A stretch of DNA of 64,000 nucleotides, taken from NCBI GenBank assembly GCA_007922225.1, contig ML679956.1:71850111-71914110 (forward strand), in the 5' to 3' direction. This document shows, one piece after another, positions 35,801-50,800 of this stretch. A model generated the notes under the pieces. It worked only from the letters and a program-made list of their open reading frames with translations. It was not told the DNA's origin and ran no database searches. This stretch comes from Emydura subglobosa (Eukaryota > Chordata > Testudines > Chelidae). Made by a program: the position numbers and the translations under genes. Numbering within the stretch: the first letter of the stretch is position 1; the number at the start of each line of letters is the position of its first letter.

Positions 35801-38800
35801 TATTGCATGGTTGCAAGAAAAATGCTCATTAGTTCAGAGTCTCTCTTAATTTGCCCATGTTTATTACACACTGTAGAAAAATATCTGCAAGATTTCCCTA
35901 AATCAAGAATAAAATTACTCTAATGCCTTAACTGAAGTACTCTTTTATCCACCCCACCACTATCAAAATTCATAGGTCATCAAACCCCAAACTGGGTTTG
36001 AAAAAGAAGCACTGTTGTATCTGTTGCGGTACTAAACTTGAAGATGGCTCCTCCTTAATGCTAATAGTGTGTGAAGGAAGACATACAGTTGGACCTTAAT
36101 CCTGTAATGTGTTGCAAAGAGCTCACTTTATTTATACATACTAGTAAGCTGAATATATCAATATGAGTCTGTGACACTGAGCCAAAAAGGGTTAAGCATT
36201 AGCAGACTAAAGGACCTAAATTCAACCTTTAAAGACATATTAAAAAGTACTAAAATAGCAATAAGGGCCATTCCTTACAAATAGTTAACAGTCATGTTAG
36301 ACAGACTAAAGCTTTAAAATGCAAGTCTGTATTGTTAAAGAATTAGAAGTAAATACTAATTATATTTGTCTGTGTTTACCTATATCTTGATAGATGCTAA
36401 ACTTTGGTTCCTGTCTATTACTATGTTTTATCAATTCAGAGATCAAAAGGGAATATTAACATGTAGATGAAACCTGGATGTAATAGTATCATTGTCTTTA
36501 TTTCTCTTTAAAGTTTGTAACTTGTGTGGGATGAGGTAGGTAGTTACCTTATGCTAATCAATGCAGCTAATCACTGGTGTGTGCCTAGGAAATAGCGATT
36601 TAACTTCAAAACAACCATATACATTCTTCACCCAAGGGGACTCCCTGCTTTGTTACCTACTGTCAAGAGGCTATCTAGTGTGGCAGAGGACTATAAAGGA
36701 AGCTGGTCAGGGAAGCTGAGTCACAAGACTGAAGTCACCAGCTCCAGTCTGGATTACCCTGCTAATTCTTATGGAAGAATTTGAACAAACTATATATATG
36801 GATTGCTTATTGGTTTATAATTTATGGAACTGATTCTGAAAGAACTTTTTGTAACTCAGCAGCTCACTATCTCTACTATGAAACTGACCTAAGAAATTTA
36901 TTCATGTCTGTATGCATAATGATCTCTTAATCATTACTCTTTCTCTTTTCTTTTTTAATAAATCTTAGTTTAGTTAAGAATTGGCTGTAACCATGTATTT
37001 GGATAAGATCTGAAATATTCATTGAACTGGTGGGTAATTAATGAGTCTGATCTCTTGGGATTGCTAGAACTTTATATATGATGAACAAGACTTTCAGTAA
37101 TTCTCATATTTGACTTGGCTGTCTGGGTGGGAACTGTGACCTGTGTATGCCTAGGGCAGCCCACCTGAACATGCCAAAGTCAGGGGTGGCTGCAAAATGA
37201 AAAACAGATTCTCCCAAAACTGGTGGCTAACACTGAATTTAGATTCACCAACCAGTCACAAAAACTGCTCCTGATTACCCACATTGGTTATCAAGAAGCC
37301 CAAAAAAGAAATCACACAATCCCCTTTATTGCATTTCAGTCTCTGGCTCCCAATCAGCAACTAGGTCCGGTAAAGAGATAAGTTATTTAAAAACTCCATT
37401 CACTTTACCAAAATGTTCTTCTGATCCCCATAGGGTCAGCCATGTTACCAGATCCATGTTAGTTTGGATCTTACCCAAAAATACCACCCTGCCAGTCAAT
37501 CCTTTAGTATCTAAAGCTAAAGGTTTATTAGAAAATAAACTAACAAGAAGAGAGATGTTAAATTATTAAAGCAATCTGATATATACAAATGACTTCAAAG
37601 TCCATATATATCAGATTCTTAGCAGTATTGGGGAGTTTGCAGGCTTGTACTGTTCCTTTGGAGTACATCCAATACCTGGATGGGTCTGTCAGTCCTTTGT
37701 TTCAAAGCTTCAATTATAGAGAAGTTGATACAGAGGTAAGAAACAGTCATGAAGACAAGATGGGGATAGTGCAGCTCCCTTTTATATTCTTTGCCATGTG
37801 GCTTGTCCCAAACACAGCACATGGGCATAGAAAAGCACTTGGAGTCCCCTGTCCACAGGCATGTCCCTAGATGTCTTGATGACTCATAGGCATAGCCCCT
37901 GGCTTCTCTCCCTAGGTGCATTGTATAGCTGATTGCCTTTGATGGACCTCAAGCAGGCTGGATAGGGCTGATGCTAATCTGTTAGGGGTGTCACCCAGTA
38001 GCACAGCACAAGTTTTAGATACAGACATATCACATATTCATAGCTTACAGCACAAAGATGATACATACATATAGATAAGCTTATCATATTTAGCAAATAA
38101 CTTTTCCATTGATATCTTACCTAGCATATTTTATAAGATTCATTACAATTTTGTCATATTGGTATTAATAATATTATTAATGAACACTCTGTCTGAAATA
38201 TGAGTCACAGCAGCCCAAGGCTGGATTGCTTTAAGGAAGCTGTGTTTTGGCTTCTGGGTAACCAAAAAGGTATTGTAGAAGTGGTTTTATTGCTGGCTTG
38301 GTGAATCTAATTATTAGAATAAATACCAGTTTTGGGGATCATCTGCCCTATTCTTTGCAGTTTGTTCTGCCTGAGCAATCTCAGTGTGCCACCCCTAGCG
38401 ACCATGGTCACAGAGTCATTTTATCGTTTCATTAAAGAAACATTACTAAGTTTTCTATTAATCGTATTAAGATCTTTTTAAAACAACAATGAATTCCTTT
38501 TCCAGTCCTGTCTAGGCATTTATATGTTCAGAATCTCGACTGTATTGGAGTACCCCAACTCTGAACCTAATCTGTTTGGATCAAGTTTTTTTAAATACAA
38601 GCCAAATTAAGCCAATTCTGCTCTCATGCCACTGTAAATCAGGAGTATCTCCGATTAACTTAAATAGAGTTGAATCAGTATAAAACTGAGATCAGAATCA
38701 GGCTCAATATATTCCAACCAAAACATAATTTAATAACACTGTAGATTTTGCAGCATCGCATCAGTTGATTAAACTTAATTAAAAAATCTCTACAGCAAGA

Positions 38801-41800
38801 GTTTTATGACTTGCATAAAAATACACAGTTGGAGTTTATAGAAAACAAGAAATCTTGACCAGTACCTCCTGTGGAGCATAAGTAAGAATAAACTCGTGAT
38901 CAGTGTGGGGCTGCAGAACTCCCAGGTTAGGATTTAGCGAGAAAGCTGACTCTACATCTAGGTGGTACTTGACCTTCGCAAAATCCCCAGTTTCTTCAGG
39001 CATTAATGGTTGCAGATTAGGCTTCATTATCTGCCAGTGAAAAGGAAGTTCCACATGGCTGGAAAGAGATTAATAAACTGAAAACGACTATAATACCAAA
39101 TGTATAGATAGATATTTTTTTCTGTAAGATCATAGTATAAAATTGTACCACAGCCCACAATATCCTTTTTCTTAAAGATCATGAAAAAAGTGATCTATTA
39201 GTTTTTGTTAGTCACAAAACTGACAGGATTGTATAGGAAGGTTGTAACAGTGGAAGCCATGATAAACTATAAAAGTATGGAAGAACTGTTAGCACAGGAT
39301 GTGGCTAAACTGGAGAGAGTCCAGAGCTAAGCAACAAAAATTATAAAAGGTTTAGAAAACTTGTCCTATGAGGAAAGGTTAAAAAACTGGCAATGTTGAG
39401 TTGAGAAAAGAAGACTGAGGGGGGACCTGATAACAGTCTTCAGATATGTTAAGGGCTGTTATAAAGTTAAGTGTGATCAACAGTTCTCCATGTCCACTGA
39501 AGGTAAGACAAGAAGTAATGATTTGCTGCAAGGGAGATTTAGGTTAGATATTAGGAAAAACATTTCTAACTATAAAGGATAGTTAAATACTAGAATAGGT
39601 TAATAAGAGAGGCTGTGGAGGCTTTTAAGAACAAGTTAGACAAACACATGTCAGAGATGGTCTAAGTATACTTAATCCTTCTTCAGTGCAAGAGGATGGA
39701 CTAAATGGTATCTTGAGATCCCTTCCACCCCTACATTTCTGATTCTACCTTTCTTATAATGTAATGCAACATTTAGGTGAGAGCAGTAGCTTTTGCTGAC
39801 ATTAAACTTTTCTCTTTCTGAAATCTCATCCAAAACCCAATGAAAATATTCCCACTGACTTCAGTGAGTTTGGACTATACCGCTAGCTATTATATAGATA
39901 TGTTTCTATATTTAGTCGTAATATGAGGTCAGGCTTAGGCCCTCGACATATAAATAAGTGACTATGCATTGTTAGCCATTCAGAGCCGCTTAACTGGAAT
40001 GCAATCAATAAGAATATTTGCTTAATTGAGTTGTTTCATCAGCAATTTTTTGTAATTTAAGGCTTTAAAATCCATTTCACTGTGACATCTAAAACCACAA
40101 TAGGTATGGCAGGAAGTTGATATTTTAATTTCTGAGTGTAAATGAGGTGAAACTAAAAGAACAAGGGCAATTTTTACATTGCCTGGTATGACAGAAACTA
40201 TAAAACTATTCTTTACAGTTACCTATTTACTACTACGCTGTACGTGAGTTTGTTTCATACAGTACAGGTTTGTTTCATACAAATGCTTACAATAAAAATG
40301 CAGTGACTGTGTCAGTACAATTAAAATGTTCAGAAAATATGAGGCTGGAACCTCAGCAGGCGGGAATCAGTATAGCAATGGAGCTCTGCCAATTTACACT
40401 AGTTGAGGATCTGGCCCGTTGTTTATAAATCCAAACGCAATTCTCTGTCACTTTTCCTTTTGTCCAAGTACAGTTTCCATATCAGATTCTGCATTTCAGT
40501 AAAGACAATACAGTCAGTAAGGCTTTATATTAGTGTAACTGAGATCAGTATCTGGCCCACTGATGCCTTGGTTATCTACAAACCCTAACTTCATTTACCA
40601 GAGATATTCCATTTATTATTATTTCATTACAGCAATGCCCAGTGGCACCAATCAGGATTGGGGTCCCATTGTGCTAGGCACAATATAAATGCACTTTAAG
40701 ATGTGGTCCTTATCCCAAACAGAGTATATAATTTAATCTGTTAGGATGTAGGTGTTCCCACTAAGCATGTTTTGTCCCCAACTCTTTCATTCACAAATCT
40801 TCGGGGCTGTGGGGATATAGTACAAAGAGATGACAATGTATAAAATATGGCAGCAGATCAGCCATTCAGTCAGTAGTGTGATCTGTGGTTGTCTTTAGCA
40901 GTCTGATATATGTATATTGTACCCATCGCTGTTATTGCAAACAAGAATAACATTTATCCATACTTCTGATTAACTGCATAAGATTTCCCCAACCTGGCAG
41001 CTTCTTGTTGCCACAATCTAACAGAACAGTGTAACACATATTAGGTCATAAAACAACACTGTACAGTCCTAACATTCTATTATAATATTACTAGCAGCTA
41101 CGTACGTAGAATTTCTTATAAGAAGCTGCTTCTCTGTTGTGGCATGTGGATTTTGGGGGTCAAAACATATGAGGTGCTGTGCTGCTATGTCTGTAGGTTC
41201 ACCAGGGACAGGGTGGCTTTCTCCACCAGTGACAGATAAAAGCTCCAAAGCTACCAGCTGTCCAGTTCCTGCAAGAAAATAAATATGAATCACTGTTCAC
41301 TATATGGCAGTTAATTTTATTCACACCCCTTGCTTATTCACGACCATACCTATAGCAAAGGACACTGCTGATAAATCTGGGTTTTCCTCAGCTTTCAGAG
41401 CTCCAACATGCCAAGACTACCTTCCTGACTTCATTTCACTGCCAAACTACACCAATATATACAGATATTTTCCTTATGAATTTAAAACATTTTGGGGTTT
41501 CAGGGCCAGCTCATCAGCTGGTGTAAACTGGTATGATTTGGTGTTCTACTGAAGTCAATTGAGCTATGAGAGTTCAGTTTAAACCAGCTGAGAATTTGAT
41601 TCCCAATCTTTATCACAGGAAATAACCAACTAAAAAAAGAGTTGTATATTAACAACTACTGCTAATAGTAAAATCTTTTGCACTGCTGCAAACTTTTCAA
41701 TAGAAAACTAGTAATATGATAATCATGCAGCCTGGAAATTATGTATAATTTCTAAAGTATTCATAAGCCCTTTGTAAGAAAAGCATTTAGGATAAAAATC

Positions 41801-44800
41801 AAAAGGTTCAGTTAGTTAAGCAAACTTAACACATAGCTTAAGGCTTGGAATGTCACAATACATGTTTCAAACCCAAATGCACTTCTGTCCCACAAAAGCT
41901 GGAATGTTACAGTTTGTCACTGTATCATAAATTCTATTCTATGATTCTAAATCTCGATTCTTGAGTCCACGCCAAATGGTGTAAGTCTAATGGAATGAAT
42001 CACGTTATTTTAAGTTTTATCCCTAGCTATTTCCCCTTATTTTAGGCCTTTCTCACATAGTTTAAAGGCCAGCATCACACACTTGACCTTATCAAGTTAA
42101 GAGGTATGGCCTTGATGCAGTCGGGATTCCAAATACTTCATATAGTAGGATAGTGTAATAATAATAAAATACTTAGAGGTTCAAGATGCTTTGCAAACAC
42201 TGATTATCCATTGATTTAAACATGATTAAATCAGCCTGTGCTTTCAGCTTTATACAATATCACAAAACACATTAGAAACAAACCTGTAACTGTGATGTCA
42301 TTGATCTGGCAATTATCACAAACAATGGTGTATATTTGCTTCAAGTTTTCAGGAGAAGATGGGGAAAACATTACCTAAAAGAGACGTTTACACACAATGT
42401 AATAGTAGTGCCCATAACTAATTTCACACAATTCTTAGACTTCTATACAGAGATGTTTATTACAGGAACACTCTAGTGATTAATTAATCAATTATAAAAC
42501 TTTACATATTTCATAAAAAGTCTCCAATGGTCAGATTCTGCTCTCAGTTACTTTGAGGTAAATCAAGAGTAGGTCCACTGAATTCAATGGTGTCGCACCA
42601 ATATAAATGAGGACAGAATCAAGGGATAAATATACTGCGAGAGATGTCTGTGAATTGAGAGTGTGTATATCATGTAGAGATCACTATCACTGTTATTCAT
42701 CCATCCCTGTGAGATGGTTCTATGCCCGTTCAACCGATCAGCACTCTGCAGAAGATCGATGTCTAATCTGGATCTGAGAACACGGGAAAGCACATCAAGG
42801 AAAGTGGTAGCATCAGCAAGATCTACACTAACAGGAGTGTCCCTCTTAGAAAAGAGCACAATTGTCATTCAAAAGTGGAGCATAAGTGTCTGCAGGCATG
42901 CAACAAAGGAATTTATGCTCCAAAAGGAAAGAGGAGGCGAGTGCCCTTCCTTCTCAAGGAACAAAACATTAAACACTAATTACTAACCTCTAATAACGTC
43001 GCTTGACCTGGACCTAGCTCAAAAACAGCAGGTCGGATCCCGAATGGACCTTGCTCCACAAAACCAATTGTTGCAACAGCCTCGAAGAGAAAAAAATAAA
43101 ATAAAATTGATCATGTTGGGTTTTTGTAGTCAGCTGTTTAGAATAGGTGACATCCTGTAACAGCCTAAACTTTTTTCTTTTCATATAATTCTTCTTCTTT
43201 TTAAATAAATCTCAAAGGTAAATACCATTGCTTAATTGGAAAAAAACCCTTGTGGTTTTCTGGGTTACCCGGGAGGAACAAAGGGCAGGAAGGGTGCTGT
43301 TGTCACAATCAAGTGGAGGATACAAGGGGCCTTTTCTGAAGTTTAGAGCAGCCTGTATAACTACAAGCCAGCCCTGCAGATTGTTGCTGGTCCACAAGTT
43401 CTTTATTCTTTGAGATACCTTTACTGTGTCCAATGATTCCTTCCAGTCACTTACCCTGAAATTAGGAGGTGGCCATAATTTCTTTGGCATTATACAAAAC
43501 TTTCCATTACTGGACCCTTCATTTCTGCACACAAATTCTGTCATTTTTACTCCTCCCACAAGGCAGGAGCCACAATCAATGATGCGAGGCACTGCAACAA
43601 ACAATGCAGCAAAGGAAAATACACATGTAATGAAGGCTGACTGCAGGAAAAATGGTTATTTAATCAATTACTCTTTAAACATTAATTTTACTGAATATGA
43701 ATTATTAAGACTCTAAAAGATGCTAAACACTTTAAATCCTTATTTTAAAGGCGTAGCCATTTGAGCTGTAACTTGCTATAACTCCCCCATATTGGAGACA
43801 GTCAAGACCCTTTCAAAATCAGGAACCTAAAGCTTAACAGAAACTACAGAGTCCTTATAGCATATGATATTCTCTACCCACATGTTAATACAGGAGGTGG
43901 TCTTTTAGCTTCTATAGGGATTAGAAGAGGATATGGTGCTTGCGTCTCCACTAGTATATAATCTTCATAATCTGCTAAATATTCAGGAATAAATTGGATT
44001 GTGTACTGGCAGGTCATCCCAGGAGCAACAATTCCTCCCTCTCCTGGAAATTTTCCTAGGAAAGAAAATGCAGGTGATTCAAAATTTCAAATACAGAAGT
44101 TGTTCTATGAATTTATGTCCATATTCTGCCCTTTGAAAGTTGCTCACAATGAGCTCTTAATATATACTGTTTTAGACAATTTGCCATAAGTGGAGTGACC
44201 ATAAAAGAGCCTGACCCTGCAGTCCTTATACATTGGTGGCTCCCTCTGATGTCAATGGGCAGTAAGGGACTCTTTACAGTGATTTCAATGGGCACTGAAT
44301 TAGGCCCTACATGAGTTTTTGCAGTCTCAGATTAGACACCATTTCTTTTGTTTCAATCTGATCTCACAACATTTCATTTTTAATTAGACCATTACAGTCT
44401 CAGACTTCTGTTTGGGAATTTCATGTAGACTGTCCTGGAGAGGTGAGACAACCTCCAACCTCTTAGACGTGATATGATACTCTGTATGAAATTAAGATTC
44501 TACCCACCTGGATCCCATTGTACAGGGAAGACACTCAAAATCAATGTACTATTTTTAAGTAGACCAATAAGTTCTTATACAATTTTGCAACTTCAGAGCT
44601 AGTCCAGCAACTTACCCAGCCCAATGGCGAAGGCTGAAGTAGAGGGAGGGATAACTCTTACATGGCGACACACTGAAGTCATGTTCTGCAGCTCTATAGT
44701 CATCTTCATTTAAAAAAAAACCAAAACCAAATAACACTTATGTACCACTGTTTATCTTCATCGTACTCTGCAAACAGCAGTGAATTAATTCTCACAACAT

Positions 44801-47800
44801 GCCTAAGAGGTAGGTATTTTGTAGATCAGAAAACTGAACATTTTTGTCACCATTTGATGTAAAGGGCATGTCACCCAAAAGCAACCTGAGGTTGAAGGTT
44901 CCATTTTGTATTTGTTGGGGGAAGTTCTGGTTGTGATTGAAAGAGAGGAAAATGAGGTTCATGAGAGTTTTGTTAACTATGTGGAAGTCTGCAAGGGGTG
45001 GGGGGACTATGCTGGTCATGGAGAGACGTCAAGTTTCTCAGAAGTAGAATTAATTCTTTGTAGATGAAAAAGATCTTACCTCATAAACCTGACCAACTTC
45101 ATACTCAGAAAACAAAACAGTGGGCGGGGTAGCTAGGAACACAGGAACAGACTGAGGATCACTGAAATAAATAATGAAAGAGACTTTGAGAAACATGCAG
45201 TCAGTAATTTACCTATGCCTAAGAATGTCCTGATTGCAACTATTAGCAAGAACATCATCATCATAAAAACCTTGTAACATATTATTTCTGAAAGATTATA
45301 ACCAAGATACACAGGAGAAAATACTGTTCTTGTTAAACTGGTGTAAATCCAGAGTACCTCCAAAACTAACCTCTCTGCAGGACCAGGATTTGAGTCAAGA
45401 GTCAAAGTATGTACCTTTCATCAAATGGCACTTTTCTTTCTGCTATCATCCGTTCTACCTTCTTCTGAGGAAAAATAAGAGATTTGCCTCCATTAAGAGT
45501 ATTTGGTGGGAAGAAGCGGGGATTCCTCAGGTAATTGTGTCGGTTCTCAAGTCTGGCAAGGTAAGCGCGGTCTTGTTCTCTATCTGCTTTGTACATATTA
45601 TCTTTCCAGACTGATTTGTGCAAGGAGCTAGATTTCTTTGAAACAAACAAAGAATGTGATACAAAATTCAGTGTCAAATACTGCAGTTTTTGGGGGAGGG
45701 GTTATACAAAATAGCTATTCCTGATTACTTAGACTTTATGTAGCAGTAAAGAATTTTACACTCAGCAAACTACTGTATTCTTCTCTTCTCCAACATGGAA
45801 AACAACTACTTACACCAAAACAGCAATGTGCTAGGACTCGTCTCTTTCTACAGGAATAGCGATAAGTCCTAAACTGACAGGCTAAAAAGAATCTCTGAAA
45901 TATACCTTACTTGATGGTTTCTTAGTCTGATGTCTAGGCTCAGAAGTTGAAGACAGCGTTAAAGTGGATAAAGATACATCTGGCAGACTATCTAATGTTT
46001 TCCTCAAGTGTGGGATTTCTGTCTCATTCTGATCCCTTGGACTTGTAGAAATGAGCTGTTTAAAACTAAACGTCTCCTTGATATAGTCAGGCTCTGATTT
46101 TCCTGCAGTTCAAAGACAAGTATTGACATTTTCTGAGCAATAAGGACAAAATATTAATTATAAAAACTTACAATAAGGAGAGAAACATTAATAATACAAG
46201 ACTAGTCTTGGAGTTAGAAACAAACTACATATTTAAGTGCTGTAGTATTTCATCCATATTTACAGTTTATTTTGTACAAGTGGGTTGATCTGTTTCAATC
46301 ATAAACCATACTGACAATCTTTAGGACAGAAACTTTATAATGATCAAAATAACATAATAATAATAATTAATAATGATGCTTTCAATAAAAGATATTACCT
46401 CAACTACCTTCTCTCTCTAATATCCTGGGACCAACACAGCTACAACAACACGACGTTCAACTTCTTTATCACCTTTGATTTTAGAATCTCAAAGTGCTTT
46501 AAAAACAGTTAATTAAGCTTTATAATGCCCTTTTGACTAGATAAGTTATCTCTACTTTACAAAGGGATAAACAGAGTAGAGCTGATCAAAAAGTGGAATT
46601 CCACACTGAAGAAATTCCAATATTTGAAATTTCATATCATCCCTAATTTGGACAAAAAGTAGAAACCACGGATTTTATTGCAAAATGAAATGTTCTGAAA
46701 TATTTCATTTTGAACTTATTGAAAAGTTTTGTTTTGACTATTATAATACAATATAAATATAAATATATGTCAAAATGATAACATTGAAGTGGAACATTTC
46801 ACCGTATTGGAAAAAAGTTTAGATAAGGAAAAAACAAAATATTTGTACATTAACAAAAAGTTTTGATACTTTCCCAAAAAATTTTAGACAAAATGAATAC
46901 GTTCCCGTAACACATTTCAATTTAATCAAATCAGCATTTTTGACGGAAAAACATTGTGTTGAAAGGTTTTTGATCACCTCTAAAACAAAGGCATAGAGAT
47001 TAATAAGAATAATTTAACTATTTCTCTGCTCTATTTATCACATATATACTGCTGCCTTCGCTAGTGCAGAAAATTGTCAGTATAGATTCACTATCTAAAG
47101 TGAGTGAGGTGAAAAAAATAAACAAACAGTATTGGTAATGAAAAGTAAATTTAATATTTAAAACAAATTTCAGTTTTAACAATTTATTAGTTGCACAGAA
47201 AGAATTTTTGTAATATATTAGTTTTTCTTGACCATGTCCCTTTAAGTTAATTTTAGTGCTTTGAATATTAGGGCTTGTCTATATGAATACTTAGTTAGCA
47301 GCAAGCTGGGTGCAAATCTACCTCACACTAGCCTGCAGTACACTAAATGTCTATGTGGACCCTGTTGCTGTACACTAAAAGTTCCATAATGCTTTTTAAT
47401 CTCTTCCCATTTCAAAGCAGAGTACATCAGAGTGCACTACAAAACGTTTAGTGCACAGTGGCAGGATCTATGGGGACACTCAGTGCATAGTAGGCTACCG
47501 TGCAGTAGATTTACAGCGCAGCTTGCCACCAACTAAGTGCTCATATGGAAATGCCCTTCATATTTCTGCTCATTAGGCAGCAGTACAGAACATTATGCAC
47601 AGGCCATCCATGTTTAATTCTTCATGTCCTAGAGTGTGTTACCAGAAATCCATATTATTCTCTGCTTTAAAAGTTACCTTGAGGTGCTCTGGTAATGGGT
47701 ATTCTATCAGTGATATAATCGTCAGGACAGATTAAATTATGTTTTTTGAGAAGGTCATTATCCACACACCATCTGAAGGAGGACTTCACTACAATATTAA

Positions 47801-50800
47801 AAACAAACAAACATAAGATTGGTGTTTTACACTAACAATGGTCAGCTCACATTTCTGTTGTCTCTTCTTCACATAACTACAATGAAGTATTTTGGAGAAA
47901 AACATGGTCTGTAAACTGAGCACAGAACTGGAATCAAGCAACTCCAGAGTTCTAAATTCAGTTCTGACTCATGGCTCACTTAATCTCTGTGCGTGTCAAT
48001 TTCCCTGTCTGTAGTAACACTTATCAGCTTCACAGAGGAATTGTGAAGAAATTTCTATTAATTATTTTTGTACAGCTGTTTATATAGGCTTGCAATAAAG
48101 TTAAGGTATAGAACCATTAATGGCAGGTTTCAGGCCTTGAAAGTGACCTGCTCAATTAGATTCTTATTATGTAAGGTTAATTTTTTTCTTTCTGCTTACA
48201 AACAGTTTCTCAAAGAAGCGCTTTTAGTATAAGTTTTATTGAATCCAAGCATTCATAAAGGGCATGATCAAAAGCTACTGAAGTCAATAGGAGTCTTTCC
48301 GTTGACTTAAAAGAGCACTGAATTTGGCCCCAGATCCCATAAATGTGTACTGGGAAAGATAACATTCCCAGAAACCTGACCTGGTGGTAATCCAACGTTG
48401 TGGAAGTCCTCCCCAACATCTACCTTCAACATGTTCAGAGCCCTTTCTTCTTCTGCTGTTGCTCGAGCTCGTGCCTGAATGATGTGCTTTTCTACCATGT
48501 CGACTTCAGTCAGTCGGTGGTTATATTCAGTATGAATCTGGCATGTAAATTGGTGAATGGAAATAAATAAATATAGTTTTAGCTGTCACAAATTATTAAT
48601 AATTTCAGTACACAATAGAAAAATAAATGTTTTCTGTTTCTTTCTGAAGGCTTATTAATTTACAGGAATAGAATGCATTGTTTTCTAACATTTAACTTGT
48701 GCTGGGGCTTGAAACATTTACCAGATGCCTATCAGTCAAAGAACTAAACTTTATAACTAGAGGCAGATATGAGGAAAGGAGCCTCTTTATCAATGAATTC
48801 CAGGGGCAGTATCCTGCGGAGAAGCCTGGCCCTCAGGACCTGCTACTGCAGAGAGAGAAGGTGCTATGCTTGGACCTTACTTGTGTTCCAGCTACTGTAT
48901 CTGGCTAGCAGGTATATGATTAAATTTAAAATGTTCCCTCTCCCCCAGTTACTAGAAAACTTTTTAATTCACTGATTCAGAGCAAGGACTTAGAGGTTTT
49001 TAAGCTGCGGCTTGACAAAACCCTCGCTGGGGTTATTTAGCTGAGGTTAGTCCTGCTTTGAGCAGAGGGTTGGACTAGATGACCTCCTGAGGTCCCTTCC
49101 AACTCTATGATTCAAATCTTCCACATCCCCGGTGAGTATCCTACACCGCAAGCTATTGACTATTCTTGTCTCTCTCTGTTTCTCTTCCCTGCCCCGCAAT
49201 TCCTTTCTGGACCTTAGAAAAATTTGACTTTCAACAAAATAGCATTTGTTAACAGAAAAAAAAAATCACATTTTTTTCTACTAGTTTTGAATATGAGTTG
49301 TGAAAATGACCACTCTTGTTGATTTCACTACACTGCTGCTCCAGCAAGAGGTTCTAAGGTTACCTGTCTGCAGACTCAGAAAGATTCCACATCTGTTCAG
49401 ATGAAGGCTTTTAAAAAGTTGTTTTCAGCCCTACAAAACCTGAAAGCTTAAAATCTGCATGAATTGATGGCTCAGTTTTCCCCACCTCTAACTTGTACGT
49501 TTCCTATTCTCCAACAGAGAGCTGGCAAGTGGATTTTTTGAAGTTCTGATTTGCACTGAATATACAGCACATATTGTATCAGTTCCTCAGGTGGATAGAG
49601 CTCCATGCACTTTAAAATAAAATCTAAATAACTTCCTTATAACCTAGTTTATCTTACTGCTAGCTACTTCTTTTGGGACCCATCTTATTTTAAAAAGACA
49701 AGATGTCAATATTTGAGGAGAGATCATTCAAACATACTACTCAGATATTGTCAAGAAAAAGCAGACTGCATTCACTGGTACATTCTGAAGCAACTCAATT
49801 AAGGAGAAAAATATAGAACCTGCTTGTCTGTTTTGCGTTCTGTGAATAGTACAAAGAGATAGATGGTGCCTACAAAATTAAGATTTGTTGCCAAAATCAG
49901 AATATCTGTCCATTTTAACAGTGATCTATCCTCCTACCCTTGTGCAGCACCTACCAAAGTAATATGATTAATAAAAAATACTTTGCATTACTATAGCTCT
50001 TTTCATCATTTTTGTCTCAAGAGTGCTTTGCAAACATTAATGAATTATGTGTCACAACCCACCAGTGAGGTAGTAAATGGTTGTGTAAGGATCACTTCAC
50101 TCCATTCAGCAGCTCCTTAAGAGCACATAGCAACACTACACAATTTACTGAATGATGGTAATAAGTCTATCACATCCAACTGAAACTGCAGGGAGAATGT
50201 AGATCCCAGCAGGTAGGAACTTTAAAGACCATTGGTTTTTTATTTTACATATAAAAAATCTCCCAGAACAACAGAGAATGCCAGGTACAGTTAGGAGCAT
50301 CAGGCGGCTAATACAAATTGAGATGCTCTACCAGAAAATTTGGACTCAAGAAGGTTGTTTGCCACTAACATTCAAACTGATCATGAAAATGTCTGCAATT
50401 CTAGGAAACAATTTTGAAAAAAAATCCTGGAAGTCTAAATTAACATTGAACAAACATTTTGCTAAATCTCAGAACAGCTCTGAAAACTGCTTCTAATCTG
50501 TTTTCTGTTTATTTGCTTTACCTTTTGCAGCTCATCCACAAACTTCTCATGATAGAGGTTGTCTCCTCCACGAGACTTGATCAGATTTGTTCCAGTGTCC
50601 ATCCCTATAACATCTGCAGTATACATGCTCTTAAAGACGCTAGTCAACAAATGGGAAATGTCCTAAAGGGGAAAAAATAGGGTGAGAAATTGTTAGTCTT
50701 TAGAAATAGAGACAGGCTTGAGGGTGAGGGACATGGATATTAAACCATACATGCAACAATGATTAAATCAGTTTCGTTTCACAGCAGCAGCTTCAGATTA

